Shown in pieces: positions 24,671-32,733 of a DNA stretch of 64,000 bases. Below the pieces are notes generated by a model. The model ran no database searches. It worked only from the letters and a program-made list of their open reading frames with translations, and was not told the origin of the DNA. The DNA lies in NCBI GenBank assembly GCA_036278715.1, contig DASUKN010000021.1, forward strand, positions 1-64,000. Reading direction: 5' to 3'. The stretch comes from Udaeobacter sp025935755 (GTDB taxonomy: Bacteria; Verrucomicrobiota; Verrucomicrobiia; Chthoniobacterales; UBA10450). The position numbers and the translations under genes are program-made. The first letter of the stretch is position 1. The number at the start of each line of letters is the position of its first letter.

Positions 24671-24833
24671 GTCACACTGAGCGAAGCGCAGCGGAGTCGA
24701 AGGATCCCCGGCGCTAACGTGGAGTAATGCTTCGGGATTTGATTCACTCACTGCCCGTTCGATCCGCCTGCGGCCCTCCCGTCTATGTCGCAGCTCCCCA
24801 AGCCCCTCCATTCTCGACTTCGCTCGGAATGAC
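24671..24833. repeat. 163-bp inverted-repeat element (GTCATCC-GAGCG family), copy 1
   Basis: Starts GTCACACTGAGCGAAGCGCA and ends CGACTTCGCTCGGAATGAC; the ends are imperfect inverted repeats. The right half (GATTTGATTCACTCACTGCC, CGTTCGATCCGCCTGCGGCC, CATTCTCGACTTCGCTCGGA) is clearly similar to the element at 40271-40414. It carries no gene and lies between the isoaspartyl peptidase and the glycosyltransferase. Confidence 0.8.
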
Positions 24834-24884
24834 AGGTTGCTTCCGGCTTCAACTGTTCAACTTTTCAACGCTTTAACGATCCTC

Positions 24885-25598
24885 ATGCCGCCAGCATTTT
24901 CCATCGTCATTCCTTGTTTCAACGAAGAGGCACGCATCGGTCAGACGCTCCGAGTCACGCTCGATTATCTCGCTGCCAATGCACCGGACAGCGAATTGAT
25001 CGTCGTGAATGACGGATCGACCGATGGAACGGGCGCAATCGCGCGAGAAAAATTGGAGTCAGCGCGCGTCGCCGCACGTTTGCTGGAAAATTTTCCGAAC
25101 CGCGGAAAGGGCGCAGCTGTGCGCACCGGATTGCTTGCTGCGCAAATGCCGATTGGAGTTTTTTCCGACGCGGACCTTTCCACACCACTTGAGGAGACGC
25201 CGAAGCTGATCGGACCAATCGCAAATGGCGAAGTTGATATCGCATTTGGCTCGCGCGCTCTGGATCGCAACTTGATCGGGGTGCATCAACCGTGGCGGCG
25301 AGAACAGGCCGGCCGCGTTTTCAATCTGCTGGTGCGGTTTTCTACCGGATTGCCTTTCTGGGATACGCAATGCGGATTCAAAGCGTTCCGGCTTGAAACG
25401 TGCCGGCCGATACTCGAAGCGGCACAGATCGAAGGCTTCGCGTTCGATGTTGAGCTGCTTTATCTCGCACATCGGGCCGGTTTGCGGATTCGCGAAGTTC
25501 CAGTGCGTTGGAATCATGCCGAGGGCAGCAAAGTCAGCTTTTTCCGCGATAGCCTGCGCATGCTGCGTGAAGTCATCACGCTACGCGCGAAGTCATAA
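24885..25598 (+). CDS. family 2 glycosyltransferase, dolichyl-phosphate glucosyltransferase-like
   Basis: 237 residues from ATG 24885 (MPPAFSIVIPCFNEEARIGQ). GT-A fold motifs: SIVIPCFNEE, then LIVVNDGSTDGTGAIA, then NRGKGAAVRTGLLAA, the metal-binding FSDADLSTPLEE (DxD-like), and the acceptor region WDTQCGFKAFR with EGFAFDVELL. These match Alg5-like enzymes that transfer a hexose from a UDP- or GDP-sugar to a polyprenyl phosphate. There is no C-terminal membrane domain. Short near-tandem words (TTCAACTGTTCAACTTTTCA) lie just before the start. Likely role: cell-surface glycan or lipid-linked sugar supply. Confidence 0.85.
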   Translation: MPPAFSIVIPCFNEEARIGQTLRVTLDYLAANAPDSELIVVNDGSTDGTGAIAREKLESARVAARLLENFPNRGKGAAVRTGLLAAQMPIGVFSDADLSTPLEETPKLIGPIANGEVDIAFGSRALDRNLIGVHQPWRREQAGRVFNLLVRFSTGLPFWDTQCGFKAFRLETCRPILEAAQIEGFAFDVELLYLAHRAGLRIREVPVRWNHAEGSKVSFFRDSLRMLREVITLRAKS

Positions 25599-25801
25599 TC
25601 ATGATGTCCAGGTGGAACGCATTGTTCTCAATGTGTTGACTATTGCAGCTTTGCCGCATGGCTTTTGATGCGGGCGCTTGCAACAAATTATTGGCCTTCG
25701 GCACGGACATCATCTTCGGAGAAGACGGTCCACCTGCTGCGTCCCTTTTCTTTATTGCGAGGACATCTAAATTAATTGTTCCGCGTTTCCGGTTTTACTT
25801 C

Positions 25802-28800
25802 ATGCAGTCCTATAAATTTCATCCCGCAGTCGCCCGGTGGTTCGAACAGACATTCGGTTCACCGACCGAACCGCAAATGCGCGGTTGGCCGGCTATTCAA
25901 TCCGGCCGGCACACGTTGATTTCTGCGCCCACCGGCTCGGGCAAAACACTTGCCGCGTTTCTCGCATCTCTCGATGCATTGTTTCGACAAGCTGCGGAAC
26001 GTCATTTGCCTGACGAGACGCAAGTCGTTTACGTGTCACCGCTCAAGGCGTTGAGCAATGACATTCGAAAGAATCTACAGGAACCGCTGACCGGGATTCG
26101 CGCTTTATTGGGCGAAGCAAATGGCCGCGCTATTGATGTTCGAGCCGAAGTGCGCACCGGCGATACGACTGCGGCGCAGCGACAGGCGCTCATCAAAAAG
26201 CCGCCGCATATTCTGGTTACCACGCCGGAGTCGCTTTATCTGCTGCTTACGTCCGAATCCGGCCGGGGCATGTTGCGCACAGTCCGCACACTGATCCTTG
26301 ATGAGATCCATGCAGTCGTAGACGACCGTCGCGGCGCACACCTTGCGCTCAGCGTGGAGCGTTTGGCTGCATTAGTGGAAGGACCACTGCAGCGGATCGG
26401 TCTATCGGCAACGCAGAAACCAATCGAAGAAGTGGCCCGTTTCCTGGTAGGCGCTCGGGCCGTGGAGGCACTTGGAAATCCCCGTTGCGAGACCATCGAT
26501 ATCGACCATCGACGTGAGTTGGATCTGGCGATTGAAATTCCGAAATCGCCATTGGAAGCGGTGATGTCGAACGAAATTTGGGAGGAAGTTTACTCTCGTC
26601 TTGCCGAATTAATTCAGGCGCACCGAACCACCCTGGTTTTTGTGAACACCCGCCGCATGGCAGAACGCGTCACGCATCACCTGAGCGAGTTGTTAGGCGC
26701 CGATGCTGTTACTTCGCATCACGGAAGTCTTTCTGCAAAACTACGTCTGGACGCGGAAGACCGTTTGAAGCGTGGTGAATTGAAAGCGCTGGTCGCTACC
26801 GCCTCGCTGGAGTTGGGGATTGATATTGGCTCCGTCGATCTCGTTTGCCAACTGGGCACGACCCGCTCCATCGCCACATTGCTGCAACGCGTTGGCCGCG
26901 CCGAGCATAAGAGGGGCGGTTTGCCAAAAGGTCGAATTTTTCCGCTGAGTCGCGATGAGTTAGTCGAGTGCGCGGCGTTGCTGCGTTGCGTTCATCGGGG
27001 CGAGCTCGACCGCCTGTTTATTCCCGAAAAACCATTGGACGTGCTCGCGCAGCAACTGGTTGCCGCAGCTTCGACGCAGGACTGGGACGAGAATGAATTC
27101 TTTGAACTAGTTCGGTCAGCCTGGCCGTACCGCAATCTCACGCGTGTTGAGTTCGACCAGGTTGTAACCATGCTTGCCGAAGGTTTCAGCACCAAGCGCG
27201 GACGGCGTTCAGCGTTGATTCATCATGACTCTATCAATCACCGTTTGCGCGGCCGGCGTGGAGCGCGACTGACCGCCCTCACATCCGGCGGCGCGATCCC
27301 TGATAATGCTGATTATCGAGTCATTCTCGAGCCGTCGGAAACCTTCGTCGGTACCGTCAACGAAGATTTCGCCGTTGAAAGTCTCGCTGGAGATATTTTC
27401 CAACTTGGAAACGCATCGTGGCGGATCCTGCGGGTAAATTCCGGCGTCGTTCGGGTGGAGGACGCAAAAGGTCAGCCGCCGGGCATTCCATTTTGGCTGG
27501 GCGAAGCTCCTGCGCGAACCAACGAGCTTTCGACTGCGGTTTCCAATTTGCGGACGGAAATCGAAAACCGTTTGTCTGAAGGCGAAGCTGACAGCTCCCG
27601 AGGTAAAGTCCAAGACTGGCTTGGAAAAGAATTCCAGTTGCGACCACAGGCCGGGGAACAAGTTTCCGCGTATCTTAGAGACGCATATCGTTCGTTAGGC
27701 GCAATTCCCTCACAGCAAACGCTGGTGCTGGAGCGCTTCTTCGACGAATCGGGCGGTATGCAGCTCGTTTTGCATGCGCCTTTCGGCAGTCGAATCAATC
27801 GCGCCTGGGGTCTGGCCTTGCGAAAGCGGTTTTGCCGTTCATTCAATTTCGAGCTGCAGGCTGCAGCGACCGATGATGCGATCGTGATTTCTCTCGGTAC
27901 ACAGCATTCGTTCCCGCTCGACGAAGTTTTTCGGTATCTCAATTCCAAAACAGTGCGCGACGTTTTGGTGCAAGCGTTGCTCGATGCGCCAATGTTTACG
28001 ATTCGCTGGCGCTGGAACGCAACGCGTTCGCTTGCCGTACCGCGTTTCCGCGGTGGATCGAAAATTGCCGCGCCGCTGCAACGGATGGAATCGGAAAATC
28101 TTTTGGCGGCAGTGTTTCCTGATCAGCTCGCATGCCTGGAGCACATCGTAGGTGATCGCGAGATCCCGGATCATCCATTAGTGAAGCAGACGATTGATGA
28201 TTGCCTCACCGAAGCGATGGACATCGATGGATTGGAGGAAGTCTTGCGCAAAATCGAGTCCGGCCAGATTCGTTGCATCGCGCGCGATTTGCCCGAACCG
28301 TCGCCGCTCGCAGCCGAGATTCTGAATGCGCGGCCGTACGCATTTCTGGATAATGCGCCCTTGGAAGAACGCCGGACGCAGGCGGTTTACACGCGGCGCG
28401 CTTCGGAAAGAAACGGCAACGACAAGTTAGGCATCCTCGACCCGGCTGCTATCGAAAAGGTCAAAGCGGAAGCATGGCCCAGGGCAACAAACGCCGATGA
28501 ATTGCATGACGCGCTGATGTTGATCGGCCTAATGACGGAGCAGGAGATTCATCGAAGCGCGAGCGGCGAGACTGGCGCGAGCCTCCAGGTTACGCAGTCA
28601 CACGAAGGCAAGCGGGAGGCATGCGCTATCTTTGATGGCGACAGCCGAGGAGGGCCTGGCTTACTTAACGAACTCGTTGCCGCTAACCGGGCAAAGCGAC
28701 TCGCAATCGGCACGCAGCATTCGAACGGCCGCGAGGTTTTGGAGTGCGGCGCTACCGCTCCGCTTTCAAATGGCGACGCAGTTCCGGAAGAGCGCCGGAG

Positions 28801-30442
28801 CACCGGCGCACTTCAAAACGCCGAAGCAGCTAAGACGTTTTACGTTGCTTCGGAACGATTACCGCTCCTCCAGGCGGTCTATCCGAACGCTATCTTTGAT
28901 CTGCGATGTGTTTTACCCGATTCACTGGTTGGAAAAACGTGGGAACGTGCAGATGCGATTCGCGAATTGGTTCGTGGTCGCATGGAGGTTTGCGGGCCGA
29001 TTACCGCCAGGGAACTCGCTGATGCACTGGTTTTGGAACAACTCGAAATTGACGCGGCGCTGCTGGCACTGGAAGCCGAAGGTTTCGTGTTGCGCGGCAA
29101 ATTCCGTCCGGGCGCGACTGTAGAGGCGACGCCCTCGTCGGCTGATGTCGCGGGGACGCCCCGGTCGCAGAGCCATGATATCGAGCGCGCCGAGTCTACG
29201 GAGCAAGAATGGTGTGATCGAAGGTTGTTGGCTCGAATTCATCGCCTAACGATCGATCGATTGCGCGCTGAGATTCAGCCGGTTTCCATTCATGATTTCT
29301 ATCGTTTTCTTTTCGCATGGCAGCGCGCGGATCGGGAACATCAGGTAGAAGGTTTGGAAGGGTTGCAATCCGTCCTGGAACAGCTCGATGGTTGCGAGCT
29401 GCCGCTGGCTGCCTGGGAATCGGGGGTGCTTCCTGCACGCGTAGCTGATTATGATCCTGAATGGCTCGACCGATTATGTTTTTCCGGTCGCATTGGGTGG
29501 GGACGTTTAAGCGTCCCCCAAAATCCAAACGGACGAGCGTCGGCGCCGTTGCGAACCAGTCCGATCGCGCTTTACCTGCGCGAAAATCTCGCCCATTGGC
29601 TCGCATTGACCCAGCCGAGCCCGGCAATCGAACTTCCGGTCAGCAGTCAGGCTGTGTTCGAAGCACTGCAAAATGGCGGCGCGCTTTTCTTCAGCGAATT
29701 GGTCAATCGAAGTGCCTTGTTGCCTTCCCAGGTTGAAGAGGCTTTGTCCCAACTTGCCGCGCTTGGTCTGGTGACTGCAGACAGTTTCGACGGATTACGC
29801 GCTCTTCTAGTTCCATCCAATAAACGCCCGACCTTTGGTCGAACTGTGTCAAAGCGCCGCCGGAGAACCAACCTGGCCAGTATCGAGTTTGCAGGCCGCT
29901 GGTCGTTGTTGCCAAGGAGCGGCGGCTTTGCAGCTAGCGAAACTCTGAACGGAAGCACGCGGGAAGCGGCGATCGAAAAATTCGCACGCGTATTGCTGCG
30001 TCGATATGGGATTGTTTTCCGGCGGTTGCTCGAACGCGAAAGTTTTCCTGTTACGTGGTACGAGCTTGGGCGCGTTTATCGGCGATTAGAGGCAAGGGGA
30101 GAAATTCGCGGCGGATATTTCGTTGGCGGAGTGAGCGGCGAACAATTCGCGTTGCCAGAGGCGATCGGTCTGTTGCGAGCGATCCGCAAAAGCTCTTCAA
30201 CTCACGACCCGGTCACGTTGAGCGCCGCTGATCCCTTGAACTTGCAAGGTATCCTCACGCCGGGAGCGCGCATCGCCGCGTTCACCGGGAATCGGCTGCT
30301 GTTTCGCAATGGACTGCCTGTTGCTGCTCTCGAATCACGCGAAATTCGAAAGTTGTCCGACGAAAATATCTCTGACACGCAGATCGAAAACGCGCTTCGA
30401 ATCGGCAGGCTGCGACCGTCTTTGCGGCCGTACTATAAATAA
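25802..30442 (+). CDS. lhr: Lhr-type large ATP-dependent helicase
   Basis: 1546 residues from ATG 25802, close to the 1538 of E. coli Lhr. Helicase motifs: I APTGSGKT (about 42-49), II DEIH (167-170), III GLSATQKP, IV LVFVNTRRMAERV, V LELGIDIGSVD, VI QRVGRAEH. The winged-helix and Lhr-core domains follow, and a C-terminal half typical of full-length Lhr reaches the end. It is a 3'-5' translocase on single-stranded DNA, presumed to act in repair. Odd: several segments of the C-terminal half (about residues 917-953, 968-1009, 1106-1125 and 1233-1245) are encoded by hairpin-bearing, repeat-like DNA and look like in-frame insertions. Confidence 0.92.
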   Translation: MQSYKFHPAVARWFEQTFGSPTEPQMRGWPAIQSGRHTLISAPTGSGKTLAAFLASLDALFRQAAERHLPDETQVVYVSPLKALSNDIRKNLQEPLTGIRALLGEANGRAIDVRAEVRTGDTTAAQRQALIKKPPHILVTTPESLYLLLTSESGRGMLRTVRTLILDEIHAVVDDRRGAHLALSVERLAALVEGPLQRIGLSATQKPIEEVARFLVGARAVEALGNPRCETIDIDHRRELDLAIEIPKSPLEAVMSNEIWEEVYSRLAELIQAHRTTLVFVNTRRMAERVTHHLSELLGADAVTSHHGSLSAKLRLDAEDRLKRGELKALVATASLELGIDIGSVDLVCQLGTTRSIATLLQRVGRAEHKRGGLPKGRIFPLSRDELVECAALLRCVHRGELDRLFIPEKPLDVLAQQLVAAASTQDWDENEFFELVRSAWPYRNLTRVEFDQVVTMLAEGFSTKRGRRSALIHHDSINHRLRGRRGARLTALTSGGAIPDNADYRVILEPSETFVGTVNEDFAVESLAGDIFQLGNASWRILRVNSGVVRVEDAKGQPPGIPFWLGEAPARTNELSTAVSNLRTEIENRLSEGEADSSRGKVQDWLGKEFQLRPQAGEQVSAYLRDAYRSLGAIPSQQTLVLERFFDESGGMQLVLHAPFGSRINRAWGLALRKRFCRSFNFELQAAATDDAIVISLGTQHSFPLDEVFRYLNSKTVRDVLVQALLDAPMFTIRWRWNATRSLAVPRFRGGSKIAAPLQRMESENLLAAVFPDQLACLEHIVGDREIPDHPLVKQTIDDCLTEAMDIDGLEEVLRKIESGQIRCIARDLPEPSPLAAEILNARPYAFLDNAPLEERRTQAVYTRRASERNGNDKLGILDPAAIEKVKAEAWPRATNADELHDALMLIGLMTEQEIHRSASGETGASLQVTQSHEGKREACAIFDGDSRGGPGLLNELVAANRAKRLAIGTQHSNGREVLECGATAPLSNGDAVPEERRSTGALQNAEAAKTFYVASERLPLLQAVYPNAIFDLRCVLPDSLVGKTWERADAIRELVRGRMEVCGPITARELADALVLEQLEIDAALLALEAEGFVLRGKFRPGATVEATPSSADVAGTPRSQSHDIERAESTEQEWCDRRLLARIHRLTIDRLRAEIQPVSIHDFYRFLFAWQRADREHQVEGLEGLQSVLEQLDGCELPLAAWESGVLPARVADYDPEWLDRLCFSGRIGWGRLSVPQNPNGRASAPLRTSPIALYLRENLAHWLALTQPSPAIELPVSSQAVFEALQNGGALFFSELVNRSALLPSQVEEALSQLAALGLVTADSFDGLRALLVPSNKRPTFGRTVSKRRRRTNLASIEFAGRWSLLPRSGGFAASETLNGSTREAAIEKFARVLLRRYGIVFRRLLERESFPVTWYELGRVYRRLEARGEIRGGYFVGGVSGEQFALPEAIGLLRAIRKSSSTHDPVTLSAADPLNLQGILTPGARIAAFTGNRLLFRNGLPVAALESREIRKLSDENISDTQIENALRIGRLRPSLRPYYK
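28703..28826. repeat. hairpin repeat-like insertion inside lhr
   Basis: CGAGGTTTTGGAGTGCGGCG near 28730 and GCCGGCGCACTTCAAAACGC near 28800 form an imperfect inverted repeat, with a second inner pair (GCTCCGC / GCCGGAGC). The translation (NGREVLECGATAPLSNGDAV) does not resemble helicase sequence and separates LLNELVAANRAK from TFYVASERLP, which are adjacent or nearly so in Lhr proteins I know. Confidence 0.6.
29119..29171. repeat. TGTAG-type GC hairpin repeat inside lhr
   Basis: TGTAGAGGCGACGCCCTCGT followed by CGGGGACGCCCCGGTCGC gives several short GC-rich stems and begins with the TGTAG found at the ends of other repeats in the window. Read in the frame ACT-GTA-GAG it makes no stop and adds VEATPSSADVAGTPRSQS to the protein. 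Confidence 0.5.
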
Positions 30443-30449
30443 CCGCATT

Positions 30450-30575
30450 GTCATCCTGAGCGGAGCGAAGCGTAGTCGAAGGATCCCGCAGAGTCCGAAT
30501 CAGGCACGCTTGTGAGTTCGCGTATCCCAACGTTTGATTGTGAGATCCCTCGCCGTCTCCGCCGCTCGGATTGAC
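30450..30575. repeat. 126-bp inverted-repeat element (GTCATCC-GAGCG family), copy 2
   Basis: Starts GTCATCCTGAGCGGAGCGAA, ends CCGCTCGGATTGAC. The ends match those of the copies at 24.7, 34.5 and 40.3 kb; the interior (30490-30545) differs. It begins eight bases after the lhr stop and ends seven bases before the stop of the minus-strand gene, so it fills the convergent spacer completely. Confidence 0.8.
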
Positions 30576-30582
30576 AGATCCG

Positions 30583-30984
30583 CTATTTCTTTACGATCTC
30601 TGCGTTCTCGATCATGGCGATGCCGCCGCGGTCGGCCATTTTGCCTTTTAACGTGATCGTTTTGCCGCAGTACTCAGCCAGTTGATCGTTCATCGGCTTG
30701 TGTTCGCCGACCACCAGATATGCTTTGCCGTCGCTGACAATCCCAACCGGGCCGCCGCTCTTGATGCATTTGGCCCCGCAGCTTTGCCCATGTTTCTCGC
30801 CGACAGCGTTGTGATCGACGTAGCACATCATATCGACGACTTCGCCGGTCACTTCTTTCGAAGCCGCTGCGTCATCACTGTGCTCCTGTGCGATGGCGAA
30901 AGGAGCGACCGCGAACGCACCGATGAGCGTCGCAGTAACCGCAATCTTCGTTACTGTAGGTTTACTGTTGATTGAATTAAACAT
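30583..30984 (-). CDS. small secreted cysteine-containing protein, unknown function
   Basis: 133 residues with a signal peptide (KIAVTATLIGAFAVAPFAIA, cut before QEHSDD). The mature domain begins VTGEVVDMMCYVDHNAVGEK, then HGQSCGAKCIKSGGPVGIV, then LAEYCGKTITLKGKMADRGG. Four cysteines and several histidines could bind a metal or form disulfides. The beta pattern suggests a small OB-like barrel, as in other periplasmic proteins with a TGEVVDxxCY opening. No function is established to my knowledge. Downstream of carA on the same strand but separated by hairpins. Confidence 0.7.
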   Translation of the reverse strand: MFNSINSKPTVTKIAVTATLIGAFAVAPFAIAQEHSDDAAASKEVTGEVVDMMCYVDHNAVGEKHGQSCGAKCIKSGGPVGIVSDGKAYLVVGEHKPMNDQLAEYCGKTITLKGKMADRGGIAMIENAEIVKK

Positions 30985-31025
30985 GCGATCAATGTGGGCT
31001 GCTCGGCACCGCGGTCAATTCTAGC

Positions 31026-31044
31026 CGCTTCGCTGTGCGAAGCG
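31026..31044. terminator. hairpin downstream of carA
   Basis: CGCTTCGC-TGT-GCGAAGCG is a perfect 8-bp stem with a three-base loop, 49 bp beyond the carA stop and 42 bp before the start of the next minus-strand gene. There is no clear T-run, so it is a possible weak or Rho-assisted terminator. Confidence 0.4.
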
Positions 31045-31092
31045 CGGCCCCGAGTTTCTGCAGGTTCTCCGGCACGGCGGACACGGCGGTGG

Positions 31093-32238
31093 CTACAGCT
31101 GCTTCTCTATCAGCTCGGCGAACTGGTCGAAAAAGTAAGTCGCATCATGCGGGCCGGGCGCGGCTTCGGGATGATATTGGACGCTGAAGATCGGCAGTTT
31201 CTTGTGACGCATTCCTTCCACTGTGCCGTCGTTCAAGTTGATATGGGTTACTTCAACTTCCGAGGGGAGCGACTTGGAATCCACAGCGAACCCGTGATTC
31301 TGCGCCGTGATGGCCACTTTGCCAGTCAGCAAATCCTTGACGGGCTGATTCGCACCGCGATGGCCAAACTTCAATTTGAATGTCGATCCGCCGAAGGCGA
31401 ACCCGAGAACCTGATGACCAAGGCAAATCCCGAAGATCGGTTTCTTACCCATCAAATCGTGTACGGTTTTGTGTGCGTAATCGAGGGCGGCGGGATCGCC
31501 GGGACCGTTGGAAAGAAAAATTCCATCGGGGTCGAGACTCAGAACTTCTTCAGCCGCTGTGTGAGCGGGCACGACGGTCACTTCAAACCCCTTTTGCCGA
31601 AGCAGGCGCAAAATGTTTTGTTTGATGCCGTAATCGTATGCGGCAATTCGGAAGCGTGTGGGCGGCAAGCTCTGCCGGCCTTCTCCATTCGGCGATTTTT
31701 GGATCGACCATGGCTCACTGAGTTTGTCTTCCGGATCCCAGCGATAGATTTTTTTCGTTGAGACTTCACGGACGTAATCCATTCCGATTACACCTGCGCC
31801 TTCGATTGCCATTCGTGTTGCTTCTTCATGCGCAATGTCTTCGGTCGTTAGGCAGGCTTTCATCGCGCCGCGGGTACGCAGATGCCGTGTGAGCGCGCGG
31901 GTATCGATTCCTTTCGCGCCGGGGATATTCCATTTCCGCAGATATTCATCGAGCGACATTTCCGAGCGCCAGTTGCTTGGCACTTCGGTCAGTTCTTCGA
32001 TGATGAATCCACGCACGTGCGGTGACCGACTTTCCTGGTCGAGCGAATTGACGCCGTAGTTTCCTATCAATGGATACGTCATCGCTACAATTTGCCCGCG
32101 ATAAGACGGATCGGTCAGCACCTCCTGGTAACCCGTCATTGAGGTGTTGAAGCAAATCTCACCAACGCAGGTGCCGGTTGCCCCAAAAGATTCGCCCTCG
32201 AAATATCGGCCGTCTTCGAGAGCTATGAGTGTGCGCAC
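31093..32238 (-). CDS. carA: carbamoyl-phosphate synthase small subunit (glutaminase)
   Basis: 381 residues. The N-terminal CPSase domain begins ALEDGRYFEGESFGATGT, with FNTSMTGYQEVLTDPSYRGQ. The C-terminal class I glutaminase has nucleophile Cys272 in GICLGHQVLG and the His356/Glu358 pair in QYHPEAAPGPHD. It releases ammonia from glutamine for the large subunit, making carbamoyl phosphate for pyrimidines and arginine. carB is not in the window. The stop TAG is part of a TGTAGCC string that matches the end of the repeats at 0.96-1.3 kb. Upstream lies a candidate RNA with a strong terminator (32429-32575). Confidence 0.96.
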   Translation of the reverse strand: MRTLIALEDGRYFEGESFGATGTCVGEICFNTSMTGYQEVLTDPSYRGQIVAMTYPLIGNYGVNSLDQESRSPHVRGFIIEELTEVPSNWRSEMSLDEYLRKWNIPGAKGIDTRALTRHLRTRGAMKACLTTEDIAHEEATRMAIEGAGVIGMDYVREVSTKKIYRWDPEDKLSEPWSIQKSPNGEGRQSLPPTRFRIAAYDYGIKQNILRLLRQKGFEVTVVPAHTAAEEVLSLDPDGIFLSNGPGDPAALDYAHKTVHDLMGKKPIFGICLGHQVLGFAFGGSTFKLKFGHRGANQPVKDLLTGKVAITAQNHGFAVDSKSLPSEVEVTHINLNDGTVEGMRHKKLPIFSVQYHPEAAPGPHDATYFFDQFAELIEKQL

Positions 32239-32322
32239 GTCACCGCGCAGTATCGAGGTTCTGACTAAATTTTCAAATTAGTTGAAGCAGTGAAGCAGAC
32301 AATCCTGTCTGCGGGATTGTGT

Positions 32323-32370
32323 GGAGGGGCGAGCTCCCGCGAGCCCGGCGTCGCAGGAGCTCTTCCCTCC
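32323..32370. repeat. 48-bp inverted repeat upstream of carA
   Basis: GGAGGGGCGAGCTCC (32323-32337) and GGAGCTCTTCCCTCC (32356-32370) pair with three mismatches around an 18-base centre. It lies between the terminator at 32433 and the carA start at 32238. Either a dispersed hairpin repeat or part of the carA leader. Confidence 0.55.
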
Positions 32371-32428
32371 CTTGGCTGCTCGTTAAACATGACATTCGTT
32401 CTGGAACCCGTTAAGGTTTGGCTCCAAC

Positions 32429-32463
32429 AAAAAAACCCGGATCGAACATTTCGATCCGGGTTT
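32429..32463 (-). terminator. strong Rho-independent terminator (minus strand)
   Basis: A perfect 14-bp stem (AAACCCGGATCGAA with TTCGATCCGGGTTT, 32433-32446 and 32450-32463) with a three-base loop is followed on the minus strand by seven T (complement of 32429-32435). It ends transcripts coming from the pheT side, upstream of carA. Confidence 0.88.
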
Positions 32464-32575
32464 CAAATATTACCCCGCCGATGCCGTTTAGGCGGATCAC
32501 CCGTTCCCTTTCAGTAACGGGTGGATGACCGTCGCCGCAGCGTCTGACTTCCAATCAAGGCCTGCCATCCTCTGC
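32429..32575 (-). ncRNA. candidate structured small RNA or attenuator leader between pheT and carA
   Basis: The minus strand from about 32575 to the terminator has no good coding frame but dense pairing: GGATGGC with the GTCATCC around 32523-32570, ACCCGTT...AACGGGT around 32499-32522, CCGCC...GGCGG around 32475-32495, then the terminator hairpin. A perfect TTGACA (minus strand, 32598-32603) could be a -35 box, but the -10 (TTGTCG) is poor. It may be a free small RNA or a leader that controls carA by attenuation. I cannot match it to a known RNA family. Confidence 0.4.
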
Positions 32576-32733
32576 GACAACCCAGCCTCCTAGTTTTTGT
32601 CAAATAGCGGTTCGGGAATCACACCTCGTAATCTCGAACATCGCAGGGTAAATCAAGAGCCGTTGGTCGAGAGTTGAGAGAAAAGCACTGGTTTTCTTCA
32701 CAACCCTCAACGAACGGCTCTCTTCTCAAAGAA

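Noticed and set aside
32475..32530. AAAGGGAACGGGTGATCCGCC resembles part of a cobalamin riboswitch core.
   Set aside because: The rest of the conserved core (GCCACTG and the upstream elements) is missing, and carA is not a usual target.
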